This document shows positions 43,608 to 54,800 of a stretch of DNA of 64,000 nucleotides, in pieces. The notes below the pieces were generated by a model. It saw only the letters and a program-made list of their open reading frames with translations, ran no database searches and was not told where the DNA came from. The translations under genes were made by a program, and so were the position numbers. Within the stretch, counting starts at the first letter, position 1. Each line of letters starts with the position of its first letter. This DNA comes from Phyto melanocephala (lineage: Eukaryota; Arthropoda; Insecta; Diptera; Rhinophoridae): assembly GCA_941918925.1 (NCBI GenBank), contig OW799234.1:107381884-107445883 (forward strand). Reading direction: 5' to 3'.

Positions 43608-45909
43608 GTACAAAATAGTTGGGATTATTTCTAAATACATAAAAGGAATTATTGTTTTTTGTAATTAGTTTTCGAATTCATTTTATAAGCACTTCTTGGC
43701 ATCTTAAATTTTTAGGAGTTTTAAAATATTGTAATTAGCCTTTGTTTCATATACAAAAACTGCTTAAATTTATTCGTTACTTCTTCAATAATTATTAGAA
43801 AAGAATACATTCTTTTAAATTGAACAAAAATTTAATTGTACAAAATAATATGCAAAGTAAGCGTTCCAAGTTGAATTATCTTTAAAATTGTTTGAATGCG
43901 TTTGCAAATGTGATTTTGACAGAATGTTAGGTACTGAAGTTGGCTGCAAAACAAACGCTTCTCTTTAGTGGCAATAACAACAATTTTGTTAAGGTTTATC
44001 ACTTTGGCGTAAGCGCTAAGCAGAATAGCATGAGAAATCATTTAGAGAAAAATATTAACTATAGCGGTAAGCAACGGAAAAGATTATGCAATTCAAATAA
44101 AGTGGAACTTTTTTTACAGACAACCGAGAATTCAATTTTTATAAACAAAATTGCTGCCATCATTTTGCCATAACAAACATTTTAAGTTTTGAAAAAAACA
44201 CAACTCATTCCATTAGTACTTAAATAATGCACCACCGTAAGTTCGCTGGACTAGGAATGGTGGTGTGGTGGTCTCCTTAATATCTTTAAAAAATTTCGAT
44301 ATTTATCTACGCATTTGGAAAATTCTAAAAGTTTAAAAAAAACTAATTTTTAAACAAAATATTTTTCACAATTCAGTCACAACTTTTTTTATTACTTTCT
44401 CTGTATTCTGTAGCAAAAATATTTATATGAATTAGTAGATTTTTTTTAAACAAAACTACAAGCCTTGTAAGGTATTTGTTATTGTTTCGCGTTTCAAATA
44501 AATTTTTTGTCCAAACAAAATTTGTTTAAATAAGTAATAAGAACTGCCTCATTCACAAAACTATTAAAGATTTATAAAGGGTTTATAAAACAGATTGTTT
44601 ATGGGAATTTTATTTATAAACCTCTTAAAAAGCTGTTAATAATTTTAATGAAAAAGACCCAACGATTCCAACTGCACAATCGACTCTTTTTAATCTCTCT
44701 TTTTGAAAAAGAAATAGATTTTTTTTTTCAAAACTGTCCGCTCCAATTTATTTTATTTCAATTTCTGCCTAGACAACAATTAACTGAGTTGCGGCATTAT
44801 ATAGTGTCTCGGAAGAGGACACTATATTCGGGCCAAAATTTTAGTTGGAAATACCTTTAATAAAAAAAAATACCACAATAAGTTTTATGTTACAATGGCT
44901 GAGAGAGATAGAGAGAGAGAGGAAGGCTAATTGTCCTGCTTATATAATATAAATTAATACACATAGATCTTTAATAGCTTAAATAGCGAATATTACATTT
45001 TAGAGGCAATTTATAATTAATTTCTAAATCAAAAATAAATATAATTTACAAATTGATTAAACATTTACAGGTTTTTATCTTCTTCTTCTTCTTCTTAAAC
45101 ATGTAACACGTAAAATGTTAAAAGCTTAAAGGCTTAATTCTAATTGTATTATATTTATATAAATTTTTACTTTTTTTATAAATTTAAATAACTAATTAGT
45201 ATCAAAAAATACCAAAAAAAAAAAATTAAAAAACAAAAAAATGCACTTTAAAGTAAATTTCATGGGAAATTTAATAACAAAAATATTTTTAATTCGATTC
45301 ATTGAAATAAAAAGTTTGTTATTAGAAAGTAAACTGGTTTTTTTAATTTATTTTATTATTTCCGTTTTATTTAGTTTTTTTTTGTAGGAATTGATACAGT
45401 TTTAAGTATTAAACTATTTTTTTTTTTTTTTTTGATTCTAACAATTAATTTTGTATTTCGTTTTATAGGCAAAATTCACATTGAACATTTAGCTTTTCTA
45501 AATTGATAATTTCTAATTTTGCATTTTTCAATTTTATCTTTAATTTCTGTTTTTTTTTTTTTTGTGGTTAAATAATTCATTTCAATCACTTAAGATGTTC
45601 TTCGTTTTTCAACAAATTTTAGTTAAATTTTGAAAGTTTAAATTATTTTCGCAAAACATAAAGTTTATAGTTGTGATGATTACTCTGTTTTATTTATTCT
45701 TGTTTTCTGTTGCTACTACAATTCATTGTTTTAGGTTTTTTTTTTATTTTTGTGTTATTCAATTAAGTTTTCTGTATAAATTAATTCAATGTATCACTTA
45801 TAATGCATTTATATATGAATTTATATGTATTTAAATTGTTATGTATAGAGATACATTTATATATGTTTAAATATATATATAAAGTAAATGTATGATTAGA
45901 CTTACATGA
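43608..45909. other. AT-rich region 3' of Graf
   Basis: No independent gene. It contains a small perfect hairpin at 44799-44827 (10-base arms ATATAGTGTC / GACACTATAT), the weak repeat at 44540-44660 and GA-rich DNA near 44900-44925. The upper part is likely Graf 3' UTR. Confidence 0.4.
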
Positions 45910-46010
45910 CTAATGGTATGATTTTAAGTGTTCGACATAGTTTTCAGGTATAAGTCCTGTTTTACCATTTAGTGTACCTCGCAACCAGCCGGGTTCATGT
46001 GAAAAGCCAA
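45910..46010 (-). CDS. Graf: Graf terminal coding exon: second half of SH3 domain and stop
   Basis: A 101-bp coding part starting after TTTGCAG. It encodes [20 protein letters not shown] and then [12 protein letters not shown], followed by TAG. The W-L-R-G...G-L-I-P-x-N-Y-V pattern is the diagnostic second half of an SH3 domain. The intron separating it from the first half (46011-51918) is about 5.9 kb and consists mostly of transposable elements. The 3' UTR should lie below 45910 in AT-rich sequence; several AATAAA signals on the minus strand (for example near 45690) could end the transcript. Confidence 0.94.
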
Positions 46011-48831
46011 CTGCAAATAAAATTAATAACAATTATTTAATGTTTAAAAAACTAATCAAAAACTAGCACTAGCAGCCCACAGTACCATAAGTGGACACTA
46101 GTAATGGGCAAATAGAAAAAATGTATCGATTTATATCCTATCGAAATTTTTTAACAATATCGATATATATTTTTTAAAAACATCGATGTTAGATATATCG
46201 AAACAGTTTTGCCTAACAATGTTGTTAAAATATTTCAAATTTTAATGTGAATCATTTTTATTTTGGCTTAAGTTCATTTACACCCCAATTCTAAATATTC
46301 CCAGGGAATTGAATTCCCCGCGAATAAAATTCCCCTATTCTAAACAGTCGGGGAAGAGAATAACAAGGGAGAGAGAATTTTACATTTTCGAAGTCAGCTG
46401 TTTGCTTTTGCTGTTTTGTTTTGACAAAATATTTGCTAATAATTTTTAGCGTAAAAAGTGAATATTCGTAAATAATAAAAAAAAAATGTTAAAAGTGAAC
46501 AAAAATGTTTAGTGTAGCGTTGATAATAATAATAGCTGAAGCAGAAAACTCTGAAGCACAAGAATAAGCAAAGGGTAGAAAGGAGAATGCTACGTGACGC
46601 CAGCAACCCACTTGAGTTGCCGCACACTTTATAAGTAAATTTTACTTTTAGAAGGTTAGAAAAATATTACAGAGTAAATAAACCGGCGTTCAAATATCTG
46701 TTGGACGTGTTAAGGTATTCAGCCCAAACGTATGTCCTTTGCAATTTCTCCAATCGTGAAATTAAGTGCGACTTTCCGCTTCTTTGCTGAAGGTTTGTAC
46801 CAAACGGGCATTGGTAAAGATTACGGTGTGTCTATGGCTCAGTGTAGTGTTAGCAAAGTTCTGGCAGAAGTTATTAATATATAAGGAACATTTACGCCCA
46901 ATGTAGATAACTTTCTGCAGAACTGAAGTGCAAAAACGGAAAGTTGCATTAGCTCTTTATGTGAAGTATGGCATTCCAAATATTTAATATATAGAAAAGT
47001 TCGAATAAAATATAAATATATAAAATATCCCAAGTTTAAAAATTAAATACACATAATACATATGTACAAACTTATTATATGATTTTAAATATTTATTTCC
47101 GCAAACAATTCAATAAAAGCAATAATAGTAAAAAAAAATCAACAAAAAATATTGTCAGCTCGCCATATTAAAGCTATAAAAAAGCGGAAGAAACTAGTTT
47201 TTCCTCTTACTATGTTCTGAGCGAACAATATCGCTTATATTCACACTAGGTTATTTTATAAATAGTTGGCGTTCATATTAAAAATAGATTCTTACAGTAA
47301 GAACAAAGTAGAAAAGGAATTAAAAATTCCTAAACTCTTTAGATAAATTATATTTAAGATGATAGAGGTACATTATATTAAATAGTAAAAAAGAATTGAA
47401 ATATCGCTTATTTTTAATATAGCAATTGGGACAGCTGTTATTAAAAAAAATTTAAAAAAAAATTAAAAAAAAAATAATTAAAATATTTTATTTGGTTAAA
47501 ATAAAAATTTGAAAAATTAGTTGGGAGCATATCCCGAATAATTAAGTAAATTATTTAATAATTATAATATATATAATAAATATAAAAAATAAAAAATAAA
47601 AAAATAAATTAAAAAAAATTAAAAAAAAAATAATAATAAAAATATAAATAATATATTAAATAAAAAATAAAAAAAAAACATTAAAAAAAATATTAAAAAA
47701 AAATTTTTTTTTGGCTCAGCTGGGATTCGATGCCACGTTTTCTCTAACCAGTATACACCCGGATCCAAGCGATTTCGGGGGGCTTCAAAAAGTTGATTTC
47801 AACATACACACGGACAGACTGACAGAGCTTAATCGACTTCCCTATTCATAAGCTTTCAGAAAATATATACTTTATCGGAAATGAAAATTGTAGAAATTTC
47901 ACACGGAATGACTTCACTGTGTGAAGGGTATAAAAAATACTTTATGGATTCGGAAATGAAAATTGTAGAATTTTCACACGGAATGACAAACCTATATATA
48001 CATATATACCCTTTTTCACTGTGTGAAAGGCATAAAAAGAATAAAAGAACCTTGGGTCCACTATGGCGGCTATTGAAAGAAAATTTTTTTTTTCTGAGTG
48101 ATTGACGGACTAAATTTAAAATAGGAATGGCAAGGCTAGACGTCATAAAAAAAATATGGTGAAAAAAGCCTAAAATTTATAAAGCACTAAAAATATCGAA
48201 AAAGATACTGAAAACGATACTCGTAAACTCGATGTATCGGATTTTGAAATATTGGCGATATATATCGATATTTTTGCTTAAATATCGATATTTTGATATA
48301 TCGATATTTTTTGCCTATCCCTAGTGGACACGTACTAAACTTTAAAGAGGTGAGAGTGTTACAAGAATAAGAGAATAATTATTCAGATACATGCTGGATA
48401 TTCTACAGATAATCGACATACCATACCATACTCTTTTGTTGTTGCAATAACTTTTGTCATTTTTTTTTAACACCATTAAGGTGCAGTTACGGTGAATTAA
48501 ATTCCTTTTTAAATTGTTTGTATTATTAAAGCTATAAACACAATCAAAAGCTACCGACCATCGACTACAAAAGTAGCTGGCTACAAAAATAGCCAAGTCG
48601 GCAGCTACTTAATTCTTTTAACGACTACCGACCACTAACTACAAAAAATAAACAAAAAACAAGTAAGAGCGCTATATTCGGCCGTGCCGAATCTTATATA
48701 CCCTTCACAACGTGAACTCATGCAATAACAGTGGTTTGTGTCACCATTCATCCCATATGAAATACGTACATACATATAAAAACATACATATATAAAAACG
48801 TCCCATTGTAAAATTATAAATTCACGTATTA

Positions 48832-48863
<32 letters not shown>

Positions 48864-51800
48864 TTAAAAAAAAAAAAATTTAAAAAAAAAAAAATTTAAA
48901 AAAAAAAATTTAAAAAAAAAAAATATTTTTTTTTAAATTATTATGTATGTAATATATATAAAACAAAAAAAAAATAAAAAAAAAAATAAAAAAAAAATTA
49001 AAAAAAAAATAATAAAAATATAAATAATATATTAAATAAAAAATAAAAATAAAAAAAAAATAAAAAAAAAATTTAAAAAAAATTAAAAAAAAAAATTTTT
49101 TGGCTCAGCTGGGATTTGATGCCACGTTTTCTCTAACCAGTATACACGTTTGTATGTATGTATGTTGTTGTTGTAATGTTGCTTTTGTGAAAATATCGAG
49201 GTGGTCGTGGGTTTTTGCTCATATCTCAGTTGTTTATGTACCGATGTTTCTGATTTTCAATAGCGATCTACTCCCGAATATTTCTGATATTTTAATACCT
49301 CACCCGAGTCCAAGCGATGTCGGAGGGCTTCAAAAAGTTGATTTCAACATACACACGGACAGACGGTCAGACGGACAGACTGACAGCGCTTAATCGACTC
49401 CCCTATTCATAAGCTTTCAGAAAATATATACTTTATGGGGTCGGAAATCAAAATTGTAGAAATTTCACACGGAATGACAAACCTATATATACCCTTTTTC
49501 ACTGTGTGAAGGGTATAATAAACAGATGATTATTATTTTTCAATGGTGCCACTATAATTGTTTTTCGCGTTTTTAATGGCGATATTTAATGTATTGTGTT
49601 TTTAAAACCACGATTTCATGCATTTATTGTATTGGCAGCACTAATCTGTTTTTTGTAGCCAAGAAAAATAGAAATTAGCCTAAGTTGGCTACGGGCTACA
49701 AAAGTAGCCGTGTAGTCGGTAGTCGTGTAGCGGCTAAAATAATTATTCTCATAAGCACGCATGTATTCTATTTTTGACATCTTGTAGTCGATGGTCGGTG
49801 GACTTGATTGTGTTTATATCATAATAGTTGAACTAGACAGTAAGAAACTGTTAACATTTTTTATTAATCAAAAAACAATATATGTATATAACAGCAAGAA
49901 GCTGAAAAATAAATTTGTTAGTACTAAGAAGAACACCCGGCCTTATTATTTTTATAAGGATTCACCCCACCTGGGCTAGAAACAAGAGCCCACACACCAT
50001 ACTTTTTCAGAATTAAGAAATTGGATTTATTTTACTGCATTAATGAGTGTAAACTTGATAAAGTTCTGAACTTTCTTGATCTTGGTATTTTGCTTGATCA
50101 CCAATTAAACTTTCGTGACCATATTTCTTTAATTGTTAACAAAGCAAATGGTGTACTTGGATTTATGAAGAGGTGGTGCAAGGAATTTCTTGATCCTTAT
50201 ATTACGAAACAATTATATTCGTCATTAGTTCGACCTATTCTAGAATACAGATCAATTATTTGGGATCCCTACTATAATATTCATATTGATAGTATCGAGT
50301 CTGTACAAAAGAAGTTTTTGATATTTTGTCTACGTGGCCTTGGATGGAATTCGTTTTTACTACCTTTTCATAGTTGTTAAGTAACTTCTAAATAGAAAAG
50401 ATTGTTTTTAAACTCGATATAAAATTATATCGAAAATATTTTTTAATGTAAAATATTGTTGTTTTGTAAATTTATAAATATATAAACTTGACAATAGTTT
50501 TCCTTTTTAATTTATTTTATTATACCCCTGATGGTCGAAATATTGGAATAAAATAAATAAATAAATTTAAATTTTTTTCCTTATAAATAAAACAACAAAA
50601 TTGAATTTTTATGATCTAAAGCCAAACAAAAATCTACAATAAAAACTAAATAAAATTTATAATAATTATTTAGTTTTTTTTGAGACATTGGGCCAATTCA
50701 AAATGGTTGCATATCAGTCATATTTGTACTATTTCATATTATTTTATGCATGCATAAAATTTTTGTTAGTAATTTCTATACAAAAAAAATAATATGACTT
50801 TACACATTTGTTTCCTATGTATAAGAAATTGTTTATGTTATACTTTTAACCTTACTGTCTCTCAGAGAGAATTTCTTCGCCTTTTACCTCTCAGAGAGAA
50901 TATTTTCTATTTTCTTCTTTCCTGTATACATACAATTTTTAACAGCGTCATCTCTTTGTCTTCTTTCTTGTATTAAATACATAATTTGTTAACAAAAGGT
51001 GTTCAAAGTCACTAGTCATATTAATATGAATTATATGACATAGTACAATATGAGAGTCTACTTTGAATTGGCCCATTATTTTAATTATTATAATTTTAGT
51101 TAATATCTAACAATATTTAAATTTTTTATTTTCAGAAAATTTATTTTACGGAATTAACTGTTTGACTATTTTATATATTTTTTTCTCTGTATTTATAAAT
51201 TGAATTATAACAGGTAAGAATGTTATACTCGGCCATGCCGAATTTAATAATTCACCTTTCACCATCATATAAAGAGGTATAATTACCACATCACAGCATA
51301 AAGTTGATTTAAAATTTACAAAATTATTTCCGATACCATCTTTAATTTTAAACTTTAACATATTTAACTGTATTCTAGTTGTCAAGTTCTTTTTTTGATG
51401 GGGAAAGAGAAAAAAAAATTTCACCATCTTCAAGCCCCTTTCATTTAATACCAATATTAAAAATTGAAGGGGATAAACTTCTAATTATTAAATTAGACCC
51501 ATGTATAAATTAGTTGCACGCCATATTGTAGTGGCGGTCGTTATTAATTTGTAGTGTATTATACTTTGCTGGTCAAAGCCTTAATAGCGATTCATTTATA
51601 TTTCCCAAACCATTAATACTGCACACAGGCCTTTGAAACATATGGGGGCTTCTAAAAGTTGATTTCAACCAATACATGGACAGATGAATGTCTCCCAACA
51701 GACTTCCCTATTCATTAGCTTTCGGATAATATATACCTTATGCGTTCGGAAATGAAATTACAAACGGATTAGCAAAGCCATTATACTTATAATTATTATT

Positions 51801-54800
51801 AGATCAAAATTTGCACTTCAAGGATAATGAAAATTTCAAAAAAATAAAAATGTTACTTTTTATTTACAGTAAACGTGAATATTTCTACGTATAAGAGTTA
51901 AGCAATAACCCAACTTACCATTTGTTATAATCTGATTTGGTTCAAAGGACAGTTCACCTTCACTCTCTCCTAAACAAGCATACAAAGTACGCACTCGCCT
52001 AAAAAAATAAATTATTTTAAAAATGTCTCGTATTCTTTTTCTTATCTCGAATAAATTTTAACATACGCTGTTCCCGCCTCTAGGTCCCGTTTTATTTGCG
52101 TGACATCTTTATTGCGATGCACTTTTTGCGGTGTCGTTCCATACTCATTTGGTGAACTGCCCGTACTGCCCACTATCATAGAAGGAGCAGCCGTTGCTGT
52201 AACTACATCATCCACCTGAGCACCCAATAGTGCAGCCAGCGATGACGCTTGTGAGGAATGTGGCACATAATCAATGGAACCGCGGGCGGATAATAAACGA
52301 CTCGATGTTAATCCTCCACCGCCACCGTTCGTCGATGACAGAGAATCACAAACGCTTTCGTTAGAACTAGATGTTGAGGCAGCGGCACCCGAGGGATAAT
52401 GTTTGTTAGGAGCATATGGCAGATGATTGCTGCGCTGCAGCTGCACAGGTGGATGTTGTTGTGGCCCACTACCCGCACCATACAGGGCTTCCTTGCGCAT
52501 GGCCAGAGTAGGTGGTGAGACGTTATTTAAACTAATTCGATTGCCGGAGGTATTCGTACTGTAGATGGACGTAGAGGCCGGTGTGGCGGTAGCCATTAGA
52601 TAATCGTGTCTTAAATTAGTGGCATTAGCCGGTGTGGCATGGTGCGCCGTTAGGCCACCATTTGTATTGGCACTTAAAATACCGTAAACTGCTTCGTTGG
52701 TATTATTACGACGCATGCTAATGTCGCTCTGCGACATTGAGTGCAAATTCTTGACACTTCCCATATTTACACTCATCCCCAGACTTTTGGGACCACTGCC
52801 GCCCCCATTTGTGGCATGAGCCGCTAAAAGACCGCCGTTAGTACCATTCGAGCTGATCACGCTCGTATTACCTCCGCCACCGTTACCGCCACCACCACCA
52901 CTTGAACCATAAATCATGCCATTGGGAATGTTTTGCAGACTTGAAGACATAGGAGAATCAGTGAAGTTTGATTTTGTCACTACTCGATAGACTTGTTGGG
53001 GAGAATACATGGAATTGCGCCCTATTGAGCCACCACCTCCACCCGCTGAAAGCGATTTATTTACTTGACTGGCACGAGGTACACGTACGGGGGGACTGCT
53101 CGAATTCGACTGTATGTGAGCGCCCACCGTACTGGGATCATTTTTAAATATGCGTTCATAGTTTTCGATTAGAATATTAATAACAATATTGTTGAACTTA
53201 ATATCCAATATGGCAGCAACTGTTTCCTCTTGTGGCCTCAAGAGAGTGGGACCAAATACCACGCCCAAATTGAAGACGGACATCTTATTTTTCTCAAATT
53301 TCCGAGAGACTCTGCCAAAGAGATTAAATAAGATAAAAGAGTTGTAAAAAAAGTTTAAAAAAATTGGGGTTAAACAATAAAACTTACTCGGTCAAATGTC
53401 GAATGACCATGTCCAGCATTTCGAAATTCGATTGGGGTAATTTATAAACCAACTTATGGACCTCATGAACACGTTGATTTAAATTTTCTTGTTCTGAAAC
53501 AAAGCAACATAATTTTAAAACTATTAACATTTATAAAGAGTTTGGGGAGGAACACTTACTGGCTGCCTCTATAAAACCACTATGATATCGATAAGTCATT
53601 AATGGCTCATTTAAGTTACGTAAATATGTTTTTAGAGCACTGGCTATGGTATTGCTCTCCATGAGATCCCGATATTGTTCATCGTTGAAAACACTATCCG
53701 CCTTCTTACGATCCATGCCCAAAGTCAAAAGTTTGGATATTTTAGTTCCCACACCACTCTTACGATAAATACCCTCATCCTCTAGACCACGCTTTTCCAA
53801 GGTATCAATGCATTTGCGTACAAAAGCAAAACCAGTTTCATCCAATTGATATTCTTCACCCGCCTTAACCTTGCCAGGAGCCAAGTAGGTCTATAAATCA
53901 TTATTAACATAAAAATAATAAATTATTTCGCAAACAATTTGTATATACACTTCGCTAAAACTTACGGGTTCTGTACCATCCATGGCGTTTATCCACGCTC
54001 TACGATCCTCTTCACTTAAGGCCTGAAACGTATACACTATACCCGGTTTCTCTTTGAATGTTAAGTCGAAACAAAATCGCTTTTCGAATTCGGAAGCACG
54101 TCTTTGGCACGACACCAGCGTAAGTTTCTCCTCTTCTCTCTGTTCGGGTCTAGTGAAGCTGTGATTCATTTGATTGAACTGGAGCATTGTAAACTCCTTT
54201 TTCTGTTTTCTGTACGTGCAATAATATTTTGTCCATGTTGCCTTGAACGGTTCTAAAAGAGAGATTTTCAAAAGAGAACCTAAATTATGGGTGTTAATGT
54301 TAGTCTTTTTTAACACTCAGAAATTAAATCAAATCAAATAAACAAATCAAAATGTTTGTGTGTGTGCGTGTGTGTATGTATGTATTTACAAAAGTATTAT
54401 TAGATACAAAATTTAGGATTATATGCACAATGTGTAAATTCATTATTGGTATTTTTTTTAATATTTTTATTTAAATACAACAAAGATTACAATTGTATTT
54501 ACATACAGATGAGATGCATGAATGGTGCGTATGTTTAAACTTACTTTTTTCCATCAAAAACAAATAGCCGCGTTTAGTAAACTTTTCTTCTGGCTTCTAG
54601 AAAGAGAGAGAGAGAGAGAGAAAAAGAAAGGAAATTTATTTAAATTCAAATATAATTTGTTTCGAGCTATTATTTTGAAAATAAACAAGAATATACAATG
54701 ATTTAATATAAACAAAAAGCTAGACACAGTTGCACTTAGAAGTTGCATTTAGAAGTTAATTTTTATAATTAAAAATTTGGAGCACAACAATAAACAAATT

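Larger units (their letters stand above)
46091..48331. mobile_element. hAT-like element in Graf last intron, with nested insertions
   Basis: The body is 46099-48323, about 2.2 kb, flanked by a perfect 8-bp duplication GTGGACAC (46091-46098, 48324-48331). Ends are TAGTAATGGGCAAAT and, in complement, TAGGGATAGGCAAAA. The subterminal regions are dense in ATATCGATA-like motifs on both sides (46125-46200, 48190-48310). Inside are a Harbinger transposase remnant and family A copy A8. No hAT transposase was recognised. Its left edge is only 88 bases from the Graf terminal exon. Confidence 0.8.

Noticed and set aside
46436..47033. Minus-strand open frames inside the hAT-like element.
   Set aside because: They overlap a recognisable plus-strand Harbinger remnant and have no content of their own.
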